DNA from: Erythrobacter cryptus DSM 12079
GTDB lineage: Bacteria > Pseudomonadota > Alphaproteobacteria > Sphingomonadales > Sphingomonadaceae
NCBI RefSeq assembly: GCF_000422985.1
Contig: NZ_AUHC01000014.1
Coordinates: 1 to 63,802 of the forward strand
Direction: 5' to 3'
Length of the DNA stretch: 63,802 nt
Positions 19,073 through 28,266 of this stretch are shown here, one piece after another. Position numbers and translations under genes: made by a program. The notes beneath the pieces were generated by a model. It made no database searches. It was not told the DNA's origin and worked only from the letters and a program-made list of their open reading frames with translations. Each line of letters starts with the position of its first letter. Position 1 is the stretch's first letter.

Positions 19073-19220
19073 GGCCCTTCCCAAGCCAGATTCGTGGTGA
19101 ATGTTCAATGAATTGTCATCGACGTAAGAAAAGTGCCACAATTCGGGCTGCGGCTCCGCGCTGCTCATCCCCGGCGCGCCTGGCCAAGGCGCAGGGCAAC
19201 AGGCCCGTTGCGCATCGGGA

Positions 19221-19763
19221 TCAGCCTGCCGGGCAATCCCCGATGCGCCGGTGCTGGCCCGCCACGGTCATGGTGCCGCGCACGCCATCGCCGAAGGACA
19301 TGCCGGTGCTGGCGGTGTAATCGGCGCCGGTGGCGCTGGCGGTGCCGCTCATGGTGGTGCGGGTGGTCGCCCCGTCGGCCTCGCACACCATCACCCCCTC
19401 GAAGGCGCCCGCCTCGAAGGCGAGCCGCTCGAAGCGGCAGGCCCCGTTCTGCCCGCGGGTGAGCAGCGCGGTGAGCCCCTTGTCGACCTCCGCCTGGGTG
19501 AGGCAGGTCTCGAGCGTGCGGGCGAGCCCGGCGCCGTGGCCTTCCATCTCGGGCGGCATTCCCGGAAATTCCAGCCCGGTCATGGTGATCGTGGTCTTGT
19601 AGAGCCCTGCCTGCGGCATCAGGCCGGGGCTGGGTGCGGCCGCGGCGGGGGGCGCCGCCGCGCCGGGGGCTGCGGCGGCCTTCTCGCCCGTGCGCGGCGC
19701 ATCGCCGGAGCAAGCCGCAAGCGCGGCGGCAGCGGCGACAGGGGCAAGGCGGATCGGCTTCAT
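19221..19763 (-). CDS. DUF3617 domain-containing lipoprotein
   Basis: A 180-aa predicted lipoprotein (LAAC, Cys18) with an Ala/Pro-rich linker and a DUF3617 domain. The domain signs are [20 protein letters not shown], a conserved Cys in the LETCLTQ stretch, CRFERLAF, and the terminal [12 protein letters not shown]. Function is unknown; the family is frequent in sphingomonads and other envelope-rich proteobacteria. The ATG at 19763 has GAGGAG upstream. It is divergent from uvrB and is followed, after about 150 bases, by the alpha/beta hydrolase gene. Confidence 0.85.
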   Translation of the reverse strand: MKPIRLAPVAAAAALAACSGDAPRTGEKAAAAPGAAAPPAAAAPSPGLMPQAGLYKTTITMTGLEFPGMPPEMEGHGAGLARTLETCLTQAEVDKGLTALLTRGQNGACRFERLAFEAGAFEGVMVCEADGATTRTTMSGTASATGADYTASTGMSFGDGVRGTMTVAGQHRRIGDCPAG

Positions 19764-19874
19764 CGCGGGTCTCCTCACCGGTGTTCTACCCCACAACGCG
19801 CCGCGCGCCAAAGCGTGCCACGAAAAGCCATGCGGCCCTTCACAAGCCCGGCCCGAGGCCGCATATCGCCCGGC

Positions 19875-22070
19875 ATGGCCGAACTCGTGATCCGCCGCGG
19901 ACTGGACGAGCCGGAAACCGGCGCGGACTTCATCCCCCACCGCCCGCCGCGCCCCGAAAAGGCGATGGGCGGCATCCCTTTCAAGCTGGTCTCGGACTAT
20001 CAGCCCGCCGGCGACCAGCCCAGCGCGATCGCCGAGCTGGTGAGCGGGGTGAAGGCGGGCGAGAAGACCCAGGTGCTGCTCGGCGTCACCGGCTCGGGCA
20101 AGACCTTCACCATGGCCAAGGTGATCGAAACGCTCCAGCGCCCGGCGCTGGTGCTTGCGCCCAACAAGATTCTCGCCGCGCAATTATACGGTGAGTTCAA
20201 GAGCTTCTTTCCCGAAAACGCGGTCGAATATTTCGTCAGCTACTACGACTACTACCAGCCCGAGGCCTATGTGCCGCGCTCGGACACCTATATCGAGAAG
20301 GAAAGCTCGGTGAACGAGGCGATCGACCGGATGCGCCATGCCGCCACAAGGGCGCTGCTCGAACGCGACGACGTGATCATCGTCGCATCCGTCTCGTGCC
20401 TTTATGGCATCGGCTCGGTCGAGACCTATTCGGCGATGGTGTTCGACCTCAAGACCGGCGAAACCCAGGACCAGCGCGAGATCATCCGCAAGCTCGTCGC
20501 CCTGCAATACAAGCGCAATGATGCCGGCTTTGCCCGCGGCTGCTTTCGCCTGCGCGGCGACAATCTCGAGATCTTCCCCTCGCATTATGAGGACACGGCC
20601 TGGCGGGTGAGCTTCTTCGGCGACGAGATCGAGGAGATCGCCGAGTTCGACCCCCTCACCGGCACCAAGGGCGCGCGGCTCGACAAGGTGCGCATCTATG
20701 CCAATTCGCACTATGTCACCCCCGGGCCGACGATGCAGCAGGCGATGGCGGCGATCCGCTTCGAGCTCGCCGAGCGGCTCAAGGAGCTTGAGGCCGAGGG
20801 CAAGCTGCTCGAGCGCCAGCGCTTGGAACAGCGCACCCATTTCGACCTCGAAATGATCGCCGCGACCGGATCTTGCGCCGGGATCGAGAACTATTCGCGC
20901 TTCCTTACCGGGCGCCTGCCGGGCGAGCCGCCGCCCACGCTGTTTGAATATCTGCCCGAAAACGCGCTGCTGTTTGTCGATGAAAGCCACCAGACCATCC
21001 CCCAGATCGGGGCGATGGCGCGCGGCGACCACCGCCGCAAGCTGACGCTCGCCGAATATGGCTTTCGCCTGCCCAGCTGCATCGACAACCGCCCCTTGCG
21101 CTTCAACGAATGGGACGCGATGCGCCCGCAGACGGTGTGCGTTTCGGCCACGCCCGGCCCGTGGGAGCTGGAGCAGACCGGCGGGGTCTTTGCCGAACAG
21201 GTGATCCGCCCCACCGGCCTCATCGACCCGCCGGTCACCATCCGTCCGGTCGAGGACCAGGTGCAGGACTGCATCGCCGAATGCAAGGCCACCGCGGCCA
21301 AGGGCTATCGCACGCTGGTGACGACGCTGACCAAGCGCATGGCCGAGGATTTGACCGAGTTCATGCACGAGGCCGGCGTCAAGGTACGCTACATGCACTC
21401 GGACGTTGAAACCCTCGAGCGCATCGAGCTGATCCGCGATCTGCGCCTTGGGGTCTATGATGTGCTGGTCGGCATCAACCTGTTGCGCGAAGGCCTCGAC
21501 ATTCCCGAATGCGGCCTTGTCTGCATCCTCGATGCCGACAAGGAGGGCTTCCTGCGCTCGGAAACCTCGCTGATCCAGACGATCGGGCGCGCGGCGCGCA
21601 ATGTCGATGGCCGGGTGATCCTCTATGCCGACACCATCACCGGCAGCATCGAGCGCGCGCTTGCCGAGACCGAGCGGCGCCGCGCCAAGCAGCAGGCCTA
21701 TAATGAGGAGCACGGGATCACCCCGCAGACGATCAGGCGCGACATCCACGACATCGTCGCCCACACCGCTTCGCAAGACAGCGTGGTGGTGGATACGGGT
21801 GATGAGGAACGCAACAACCTCGTCGGGCACAACTTGCGCGCCTATATCGAGGAGCTTGAAAAGCGCATGCGCGAGGCGGCGGCCAACCTCGAATTCGAGG
21901 AAGCCGGGCGCCTGCGCGACGAGATCCGCCGGCTGGAAGCGAGCGAACTCGGCCTGCCCGAAGGCGAGCGCAAGGCTCCGCTCGTCGGCCGCAGCAACGA
22001 GGGCAAGCCGGGCACGCGCAAGACGCGGTTCGGCAAGACGCGCTACAAGCGGATGGGGGGTAAGCCGTAA
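19875..22070 (+). CDS. uvrB: Excinuclease ABC subunit UvrB
   Basis: The 731-aa damage-verification subunit of nucleotide excision repair. Walker [10 protein letters not shown] lies at residues 70-78, the beta-hairpin region is [20 protein letters not shown], helicase motif II is [10 protein letters not shown], motif VI is QTIGRAARN, and the C-terminal UVR motif that binds UvrC is [20 protein letters not shown]. The ATG at 19875 fits the family N-terminus; the frame is open far upstream but overlaps the divergent lipoprotein gene. No clear LexA box was identified upstream. Confidence 0.97.
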   Translation: MAELVIRRGLDEPETGADFIPHRPPRPEKAMGGIPFKLVSDYQPAGDQPSAIAELVSGVKAGEKTQVLLGVTGSGKTFTMAKVIETLQRPALVLAPNKILAAQLYGEFKSFFPENAVEYFVSYYDYYQPEAYVPRSDTYIEKESSVNEAIDRMRHAATRALLERDDVIIVASVSCLYGIGSVETYSAMVFDLKTGETQDQREIIRKLVALQYKRNDAGFARGCFRLRGDNLEIFPSHYEDTAWRVSFFGDEIEEIAEFDPLTGTKGARLDKVRIYANSHYVTPGPTMQQAMAAIRFELAERLKELEAEGKLLERQRLEQRTHFDLEMIAATGSCAGIENYSRFLTGRLPGEPPPTLFEYLPENALLFVDESHQTIPQIGAMARGDHRRKLTLAEYGFRLPSCIDNRPLRFNEWDAMRPQTVCVSATPGPWELEQTGGVFAEQVIRPTGLIDPPVTIRPVEDQVQDCIAECKATAAKGYRTLVTTLTKRMAEDLTEFMHEAGVKVRYMHSDVETLERIELIRDLRLGVYDVLVGINLLREGLDIPECGLVCILDADKEGFLRSETSLIQTIGRAARNVDGRVILYADTITGSIERALAETERRRAKQQAYNEEHGITPQTIRRDIHDIVAHTASQDSVVVDTGDEERNNLVGHNLRAYIEELEKRMREAAANLEFEEAGRLRDEIRRLEASELGLPEGERKAPLVGRSNEGKPGTRKTRFGKTRYKRMGGKP

Positions 22071-22181
22071 ACAAGATACCCTCATCGCACGTCTCTCAAA
22101 TTGCGTACGTGCTATTGCTGAGAATTTCAGAAATCTGGATTCGATTGACGGATTCAATTATTCACCACGCGCGAGAGTTTC

Positions 22182-22211
22182 TTGAACTCGTCGAAAGCCA
22201 CGGCCTATATA
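22182..22211 (+). promoter_or_regulatory. Possible promoter of the HicB-like gene
   Basis: TTGAAC at 22182-22187 and TATATA at 22206-22211 are spaced 18 bases apart in a stretch that is clearly more AT-rich than its surroundings. Transcription would begin at or next to the GTG start codon at 22219, implying a nearly leaderless mRNA. This rests on pattern matching only. Confidence 0.35.
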
Positions 22212-22218
22212 TGAAGCC

Positions 22219-22443
22219 GTGAGCAAGCCGCATTATCACATCAATCTGTTCTGGTCGGCAGAGGACGATTGCTGGATCGCCGATGTTCCGGACCTCAAGC
22301 CGTGCTCGGCGCATGGTGACACCCCGGAGGCCGCGCTCGCCAATATTCAAGACGCGATCGCCTTGTGGCTGGAAACCGCGCGCGAACGCGGCCTGCCCGT
22401 GCCCGCACCGCTTTATCGCCCGGCGATCTTCGCCGCGGGCTGA
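22219..22443 (+). CDS. HicB-family antitoxin-like protein, no HicA partner visible
   Basis: A 74-aa protein with the partial RNase H-like fold of HicB antitoxins: YHINLFWSAEDDCWIADVPD, then CSAHGDTPEAALANIQDAI with a C-terminal helix. It lacks a DNA-binding C-terminal extension. The start is GTG; an ATG at 22211 in another frame stops at once. No HicA (GSHH motif) gene is found on either side. A 37-codon open frame (22109-22222) overlaps its start as GTGA but does not resemble HicA. It may be a solitary antitoxin or a remnant. Confidence 0.75.
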   Translation: MSKPHYHINLFWSAEDDCWIADVPDLKPCSAHGDTPEAALANIQDAIALWLETARERGLPVPAPLYRPAIFAAG

Positions 22444-22517
22444 TGGGCACTTCTATCAACGGGAGCGCGAGGGCGCGCCCTTGAACGGTACGGCCTTCCC
22501 TGTCACTTGGCGGTCGC

Positions 22518-23177
22518 ATGAGCTGTCCCCTGGCCGATACCGCGCGGCCGCACCCTTGCGATCACCTCCGCCGCGCACATGACCGCCCGGCCCTCATTGC
22601 GCGCCGCCTTGCCGCTGCCGCGGTGCTGGCGGCGCTCACGCTGCTGCCCGGCGCCTGCAAGCCGCCGCCCAGCGATGCCGCGGCGGTGCGCGTGCCGCTG
22701 GCCGGCAGCGCCGCCGGGCGCGCCCCTTCCGCCCCGCTCGCCTCGCCCGACACCACCGGGGCGCTGTGGGCCGAAACCGCCAATCGGCTGCGGCTGGTCT
22801 ATGGCAGGCCGGGCGAGGCGGTGCTGCTGGCGCTCGAATGCCAAGGCCCGGCCAGCCCCGCCGCGCGGCTGGTGATCACCCGCATGGCCCCGGCCGATGC
22901 CGGCGCGGGCGCGCTGCTGGCGCTGGTGGGCAAGGAGGCGATCGCGCGCATCCCGGTTGATGCCACGCTGATCGGCGGGCGGCGGGTGTGGCAGGGGGCC
23001 GCCCCGGCGCTCGACAAGGGGTGGGATGCGCTCAAGGGCCTTGACGAGGCCAGCGCCACCGTCCCCGGCGCCGGCAAGGTGCAGCTCAATCCGAGCCCGC
23101 TGCCCTTTGCCCTGGTGGAGCAGTGCCGCGGGGCGCAGCCGTCGAAGTTGCAGCCGCAGCCTTCGCCCGGGCAATGA
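22518..23177 (+). CDS. Hypothetical lipoprotein
   Basis: A 219-aa protein with a hydrophobic segment (about 28-46) ending in LLPGAC, a plausible lipobox with Cys47. The mature part contains RLRLVYGRPGEAVLLALECQ and FALVEQCRGA, with two cysteines that could pair. No named domain is recognised; similar small lipoproteins are common in this order. The start codon is uncertain because the first 25 residues before the hydrophobic core are unusually long. Its 3' end overlaps the convergent dsbD-type gene by 92 bases, so one of the two C-termini may be shorter in related strains. Confidence 0.6.
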   Translation: MSCPLADTARPHPCDHLRRAHDRPALIARRLAAAAVLAALTLLPGACKPPPSDAAAVRVPLAGSAAGRAPSAPLASPDTTGALWAETANRLRLVYGRPGEAVLLALECQGPASPAARLVITRMAPADAGAGALLALVGKEAIARIPVDATLIGGRRVWQGAAPALDKGWDALKGLDEASATVPGAGKVQLNPSPLPFALVEQCRGAQPSKLQPQPSPGQ

Positions 23178-25275
23178 GGAGATCGGGAGTCAGCACCTGC
23201 GGCAATTGCGTGCCCGCCGCAGCGCCGGGCGCATACCACAGGTAGAGCGGCACCCCGGCGGCACCTTGCTGGGTGAGGAAGGCAGTGATCGCCGCATCGC
23301 GCCGCGTCCAATCGCCCACCATCACCACCACCCCGGCCTCGGCAAAGGCGGCGCGCACCTGCGCGCGCTCGATCGCCGCGGCCTCGTTGACCTTGCAGGT
23401 CACGCACCAATCGGCGGTGAAATAGAGGAACACGGGCCTACCCTCACCCCGCGCCCGCGCCAGCGCTTCGGGGCTGAAGGGCACCGTCTGGTGCAGGCTT
23501 TCGCGCGCCGCACCGCCGCCGCCCGGGGCATAGACCGAAGGCAGGCCGATCGCGGCAAAGACCACGAAGGGCGCGGCGATGAGGCCGAAGGCGGGCCAGG
23601 CGAGCTTGCCGCGGCGCTGCAGGCGTCCGGTCGCCATCAGGCCCAGCACCACGCCCAGCACCAGCACCAGCGCGATGAGACCGAAGGGCTTGCCCCCCAG
23701 CCTTGCCGTCAGCCACAGGAGTGCGAGGGCCGTCAGCCCCATCGGGATCGCCATGATCCGGCGGAAGCGCTCCATCCACGGTCCCGGGCGCGGCAGGCGC
23801 CGCCGCAAGGCGGGCACGAAGCCGATCAGCACGAAGGGCAGCGCCAGCCCCAGCCCGAGGCAGGCAAACAGCAACAGCGCTGCGGGCGCGGGCAGCAGCA
23901 GCGCTGCCCCCAGCGCCGCGGCCATGAAGGGGCCGGTGCAGGGGGTGGCGATGAAGGCGGCGAGCAGCCCGGTGGCAAAGGCCCCGGCCGCCCCCCCGGT
24001 TGGCTGGCCCGGGCGGTTGAGGCTGAGCGCGGGCAGATCGAACAGGCCGGCAAGGTTGGCGGTGATCACGCTGGCGAGCACCAGCAGCGCCACCACCACC
24101 CCCGGCTCCTGCAGCTGGAAGGCCCAGCCGACCTGCTGGCCCGCCGCGCGCAGCGCCAGCAGCAGCGCGCCCAGCCCGAGGCAGGCGAGCACCACCCCGG
24201 CGGTATAGGCCAACGCCTCGGCGCGCGCCTGGGCTTCGCTCTCCCCAGCGCGGGCGAGACTGAGCGCCTTCAAACTCAGGATCGGAAAGACACAGGGCAT
24301 GATGTTGAGCAACATCCCGCCCAACAGTGCGCCGAGGATCAGGCTCCACCACGGCGGCATCGCGGCGCCTTCAGGCCCTGCCACCAATGTTCCCCCGCGC
24401 GGCACCGCGCCCGGCGCGGCGGCAAAGGCCACCCCGCCGCCATCGCCAAAGGCCAGGATACCCCGCACCTCGCCCGCCTTGCCGGTGCCATAGCGATCGA
24501 GCGGGATCTCGGCGATCAGCATGTCGCCCGCGCGGCGCAAGGTTTGCGCGGCGGCATGGGCAACGAGGCGCTCATTGGCGATGAACACGTGCGGATCGGG
24601 CAGCGCCACGCCGGCGGGGAGCGGGATGGCAAGCCGCAGCATCTCCCCGGCAAAGGCAAAACGCCCCGGGGCGTCGAGCATTGGCGCCACCTCGGAGCGC
24701 CAGCGCAGGAAATCCCCACCGGCCACGCTGCGCAGCCGGGCGGTTTGCGGCACGCAGATCTCGTCGGTGCAGGCAAGGTAATCGAGCGTGCCCGTCACCG
24801 CCCGCGCGCCCCAGCCGGCCGCGCTCGGCCCCGGCACCACCGGCACCAGCACGGTGTAGGGCCCTTCATAGACATGGTTCATCAGCCCGGCGATCAGCAG
24901 CCGCCGCGGCACCGGGTAGCGCGCCGCGCCCACCTTCCAATCGGGCGGCAGGTCGAGCTTCAGCACCATCCCCGCCCCGGCATCGCCGGGGTTTGACCAA
25001 TAGCCGTGCCATTCCGGCCCCCGCGGCACGAAGCGCAGCGCCAGCAGCCATTCGCGCCCCGGCACCGGGGTGCCATCGGCATGGAGCGTGACCGCAATGT
25101 TCTGCACCGCGCCGGGCGCCGGGCCGCGGCTTTCCTCTTGCGCGGCGGCGGGCAGCGCCAGCGCCAGGCTTGCGGCAAGCGCAAGCAGCCATGCAGCAAA
25201 TCCGCACCAGGCAATCGGGAAGTTTCTTGCGCGCACCACGCCTCGCCCTCTAGGCTTCACCAAAGGCTTTCGCAA
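23086..25275 (-). CDS. ScsB/DsbD-type thiol:disulfide interchange protein
   Basis: A 729-aa membrane thiol reductase that passes electrons from cytoplasmic thioredoxin to periplasmic proteins. After a signal sequence comes an N-terminal DsbD-alpha-like domain (about 50-270, with Cys pair region YLACTDEICVPQ), then eight or nine membrane helices with the redox cysteines in NIMPCVFPILSLKA and ATPCTGPFMAA, and a C-terminal thioredoxin domain with FTADWCVTCK (Cys624 and Cys627). Domain order fits ScsB/DipZ rather than short CcdA. The exact start is uncertain: a GTG about 13 codons downstream of 25275 also gives a signal peptide. The end is Ala-rich and overlaps the neighbouring lipoprotein gene. 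Confidence 0.9.
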   Translation of the reverse strand: MRKPLVKPRGRGVVRARNFPIAWCGFAAWLLALAASLALALPAAAQEESRGPAPGAVQNIAVTLHADGTPVPGREWLLALRFVPRGPEWHGYWSNPGDAGAGMVLKLDLPPDWKVGAARYPVPRRLLIAGLMNHVYEGPYTVLVPVVPGPSAAGWGARAVTGTLDYLACTDEICVPQTARLRSVAGGDFLRWRSEVAPMLDAPGRFAFAGEMLRLAIPLPAGVALPDPHVFIANERLVAHAAAQTLRRAGDMLIAEIPLDRYGTGKAGEVRGILAFGDGGGVAFAAAPGAVPRGGTLVAGPEGAAMPPWWSLILGALLGGMLLNIMPCVFPILSLKALSLARAGESEAQARAEALAYTAGVVLACLGLGALLLALRAAGQQVGWAFQLQEPGVVVALLVLASVITANLAGLFDLPALSLNRPGQPTGGAAGAFATGLLAAFIATPCTGPFMAAALGAALLLPAPAALLLFACLGLGLALPFVLIGFVPALRRRLPRPGPWMERFRRIMAIPMGLTALALLWLTARLGGKPFGLIALVLVLGVVLGLMATGRLQRRGKLAWPAFGLIAAPFVVFAAIGLPSVYAPGGGGAARESLHQTVPFSPEALARARGEGRPVFLYFTADWCVTCKVNEAAAIERAQVRAAFAEAGVVVMVGDWTRRDAAITAFLTQQGAAGVPLYLWYAPGAAAGTQLPQVLTPDLLIARAKAAAATSTAAPRGTAPPGQRAAGSD

Positions 25276-25280
25276 TCAGG

Positions 25281-26516
25281 GTGCTCAAGGTGACAACGCA
25301 GTCCGACGATTCGCGCGATCTCGTCATCCTCGGCGGCGGGCTGGTGGGGATGGCGCTGGCGCTGGCCGCGGCGAAGAAGGGCCTCACCAGCCATGTCATC
25401 GACCGGGCCGACCCGGCGGAACTCACCGCCGAGGGCTTTGATGACCGCGCCACCGCGATCTCCACCGCCAGCTGGCACCTGTTTGAAAATATCGGCCTTG
25501 CCGAGGGCCTTGCCCCCTTTGCCTGCGAGATCGCCGCGATCGCGGTGACCGATCAGAACAAGCCCGGGCGGATCGATTTCGTCCCCGGCGAGGGCGAAGG
25601 CACGCTGGGGCGGATGTTCCCCAACCGGCGGCTGCGCCTTGCCCTGTTCGAGGCCGCGGCAAACGAGCCGCTGATCCACTGGGTCGCCAAGGCCCACGTC
25701 ACCGAGCGCCAGCGCAGCCAATATGGCGTTGCCGCGGTGCTCGCCGATGGGCGCAAGCTCAAGGGGCGGCTGATGGTGGCCGCCGAAGGGCGCCAGTCGC
25801 CCACGCGCGATGCCGCCGGGATCACCATCGCCAAGTGGGATTACCGCCACCGCGCGATCATCGCCGGGCTGACCCACGAGAAGCCCCATGGCAACATCGC
25901 CTGGGAGATCTTCTATCCCGCCGGCCCCTTCGCGCTGCTGCCGCTCAATGACGAACCGCAAGGCACCCACCGCTCCTCGCTGGTATGGACGGTGTCCGAG
26001 GCCGATGCGGCGGGCGTGATGAAGCTCGGCGAACGGGCCTTCCGCGCCGAGGTGGAAAAGCGCATGGGCGGGGTGCTGGGCAAGGTCTTGAGCGTGGGCG
26101 CGCGTTCGTCCTATCCGCTCGGCTTCCACCACACCGCCAGGATCACCGCCGAGCGGCTCGCGCTGGTGGGCGATGCCGCCCACGGCATTCACCCGATCGC
26201 CGGGCAAGGCCTCAACCTTGGCCTGCGCGATGTCGGCGCGCTCGTCCAAGTGCTGGCCGAGGGCGCGCGGCTGGGGCTCGATCCGGGCGATCCGGCGCTG
26301 CTCAAGCGCTACGAGAACTGGCGCGGGCTTGACAGCTTCATGGTCGCGCTCGCCACCGATGGCTTGACGCGGCTGTTCGGCGTGCCCGGGCGGGGGGCGA
26401 GCGCGGTGCGGCGGCTGGGGATGGCCGCGGTACAAAGAACGCCGCTGCTCAAGCGCTTCTTCATGGACGAGGCCCGCGGGGTAGCGGGCGATCTGCCCGA
26501 ACTGCTCAAGGCCTGA
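25281..26516 (+). CDS. UbiH/UbiF/COQ6-family FAD-dependent hydroxylase
   Basis: A 411-aa aromatic-ring hydroxylase of the ubiquinone biosynthesis group. Residues 14-23 hold the FAD dinucleotide motif VILGGGLVGM, a mid-protein DG-type motif lies around RLMVAAEGRQSPTRDAAGI, and the family GDAAHGIHPIAGQGLNLGLR motif is complete. The start is GTG at 25281, six bases from the divergent thiol-reductase start; a second GTG lies three codons on. Which ring position it hydroxylates cannot be told from sequence. Substrate assignment to ubiquinone is family-based. Confidence 0.9.
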   Translation: MLKVTTQSDDSRDLVILGGGLVGMALALAAAKKGLTSHVIDRADPAELTAEGFDDRATAISTASWHLFENIGLAEGLAPFACEIAAIAVTDQNKPGRIDFVPGEGEGTLGRMFPNRRLRLALFEAAANEPLIHWVAKAHVTERQRSQYGVAAVLADGRKLKGRLMVAAEGRQSPTRDAAGITIAKWDYRHRAIIAGLTHEKPHGNIAWEIFYPAGPFALLPLNDEPQGTHRSSLVWTVSEADAAGVMKLGERAFRAEVEKRMGGVLGKVLSVGARSSYPLGFHHTARITAERLALVGDAAHGIHPIAGQGLNLGLRDVGALVQVLAEGARLGLDPGDPALLKRYENWRGLDSFMVALATDGLTRLFGVPGRGASAVRRLGMAAVQRTPLLKRFFMDEARGVAGDLPELLKA

Positions 26517-26523
26517 GGCAGCC

Positions 26524-27486
26524 CTATTCGCTCACCACCAGCGGGCTTGACACTCTGACCGGATTGCCCGCCCCGTCGCGCAGGCCGCGCTGGTCGAGCA
26601 CCGCGGCGGTATCGATCACCTCGAGCGCCTCCATCGCCTTCCGGTAGCGCTCGGCATCGGCGATCCAGCTTTCGGCCTTGGCCGCGCCGGGCATGGCCTT
26701 GACCTCGTCGATCGCGGCCTGATAGCGACCCTGCTCGAGCGCCCAGCGCGCCCGCTCGAGCCGCTTTTGCGGCTGCGGCGAGGGCGTGGTCTGGCGCCGC
26801 ACCACGAAAAGCTGCGCCAGCTCGCGCTTGAAGGCCTGCCACGAAGGCCCGCCGCTGCTCTCGCGCAGTTCGGGGGCCAGCCCCTCGAGCCGCGCCACCA
26901 GCTGATCGAGGCGGATGGGATTGCGCGAAAAATCGATGATGGTCGCCACCGCATTGGGCCATTGGTCGCCAAAGCGCAGGCGCAATTGATCAGCCAGATA
27001 GCCAAGCTCGGCCCCGCGCTCGACCGCGCGGCGGGCGGCAAAGGCGATCAGCAGGCTCTCGGCGCGGGCGGCATTGCCGGCGGCGGCCTGGGCCTGAAGA
27101 TCGAGCCGGGCGATGCGCTGCTCGGCCGCGGCCAGGCGCTGGTCAAGCCCGCCCTGCTGCTCGGCAACGCGCTCGGCGGTGGCCTCGGCCTTCTCGGCCT
27201 TGATCGCGGCGGCGGCAAGCGGCGTGGGCGCGCCGGTGAGCGCCGGGGCCGGGGCGCTGCCGGTCTCGACCACCGCCGGCACATCGCCGCGCGCTGGGCC
27301 GAGGCGGCCATGCGCGAAATTGTACCACACCACCCAGCCGACCAGCGCCCCGCCGATCACGAAGCTGAGCAGCGCGACAATGATGAGCAGGCGGCCACGC
27401 CCGCTGGTGGCGCCCACTCCCGCGCCCGGCGCGCGCGCCTCGCCAAACTGCCCCGCCTGCCCAGCCTGCCCGTTCTGCGGTGCCAT
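26524..27486 (-). CDS. COG4223/mitofilin-like membrane protein in the hemCD operon
   Basis: A 320-aa inner-membrane protein: a Gly/Ala-rich cytoplasmic start, one helix at about residues 33-56, a coiled-coil-prone stretch (about 85-140, AEQRIARLDLQAQAAAG) and a helical C-terminal domain. This is the arrangement of the alphaproteobacterial COG4223 proteins related to HemX/mitofilin, which regularly follow hemD. A direct role in haem synthesis is not established. Its ATG overlaps the hemD stop (ATGA). It converges on the ubiH-family gene with only seven bases between them. Confidence 0.8.
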   Translation of the reverse strand: MAPQNGQAGQAGQFGEARAPGAGVGATSGRGRLLIIVALLSFVIGGALVGWVVWYNFAHGRLGPARGDVPAVVETGSAPAPALTGAPTPLAAAAIKAEKAEATAERVAEQQGGLDQRLAAAEQRIARLDLQAQAAAGNAARAESLLIAFAARRAVERGAELGYLADQLRLRFGDQWPNAVATIIDFSRNPIRLDQLVARLEGLAPELRESSGGPSWQAFKRELAQLFVVRRQTTPSPQPQKRLERARWALEQGRYQAAIDEVKAMPGAAKAESWIADAERYRKAMEALEVIDTAAVLDQRGLRDGAGNPVRVSSPLVVSE

Positions 27487-28265
27487 CACGCTCCGTCTCT
27501 TGCGACCCTGCCCGCTCCGCGCCCGCAGGCGCTGGCCTCACCGCCGCCGCCGGCTGCGGCCGTTCGGTGGGAGCGGGGGCGAATGGAGCGCGGCTTGGCG
27601 CACAAGTCAAATGCCAATTGCAAAAGCGCCGCCTCCTCGGGCTGCGCAGCGGTGTGGAGAGCGCCCCAGCCCGCCCCCGCCGCCGCCGCGATCCGCGGTC
27701 CCAGCGCGGCAAGCGTGATCCCCGCGCGCGCCAGGCCGAGCCGGTCGCATTCCGCGGCAAAGTGCCGCGCGGTGGCAGCGGAATGGAGCAGCACCACCAC
27801 GCCCCCTTCCCGCAGCACCCCGGCAGCAGGATCGAGCGGCAGCGCCACGCTGCGATAGGCGGTCACCTCGGTGAGGCTGACCCCTTGGGGCGGCACCAGC
27901 GCCACGCGCTCCTCCCCGGCGATGCGCAAGAGGCGCGCCGGCGGGGCAATCGCATCGAGCACGCGCTGAAGCCCGCCGCTTCCCACCGCCGCCACGGCAA
28001 AGCCCGCCGCCCGCGCGGCCTCTGCGGTGGCCTCGCCCACGGCATGGACCGGCTTGTCCTTGAGCCGCTCGAGCTGCGCGCCGCCGTGGCGCAAGGCATT
28101 GGCGCTGCCGATCAGGAGCGCATCGAGGCTCGCGGGATCGGGGCAGACCCAGCTTACCGGGCGAATCTCGGACAAGGCATGGCCGATCGCATCGAGGCCC
28201 AGCGCCCGCGCCCGCGCCAGCGTGGCCGCCAGCCCCGGCTCGCTGCGCAGCGCCAGCAGGCGCAC
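27486..28265 (-). CDS. hemD: Uroporphyrinogen-III synthase
   Basis: A 259-aa enzyme that cyclises hydroxymethylbilane with inversion of ring D. The family is poorly conserved, but the N-terminal VRLLALRSEPGLAATLARAR, the central FAVAAVGSGGLQRVLDAI region and the later VVVLLHSAATARHFAAEC match. The start is GTG at 28265, one base past the hemC stop. An open frame extends back to 28574 but lies inside hemC. Position between hemC and the COG4223 gene supports the call. The C-terminus is longer and Ala/Gly-rich compared with the family. Confidence 0.88.
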   Translation of the reverse strand: MRLLALRSEPGLAATLARARALGLDAIGHALSEIRPVSWVCPDPASLDALLIGSANALRHGGAQLERLKDKPVHAVGEATAEAARAAGFAVAAVGSGGLQRVLDAIAPPARLLRIAGEERVALVPPQGVSLTEVTAYRSVALPLDPAAGVLREGGVVVLLHSAATARHFAAECDRLGLARAGITLAALGPRIAAAAGAGWGALHTAAQPEEAALLQLAFDLCAKPRSIRPRSHRTAAAGGGGEASACGRGAGRVARDGA

Positions 28266-28266
28266 C

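Noticed and set aside
20184..22157. A 657-codon frame antisense to uvrB
   Set aside because: Same GC-bias artefact; uvrB is unmistakable on the plus strand.
22109..22222. HicA toxin upstream of HicB
   Set aside because: The 37-residue product lacks the HicA GSHH motif and basic beta strands; kept only as an observation.
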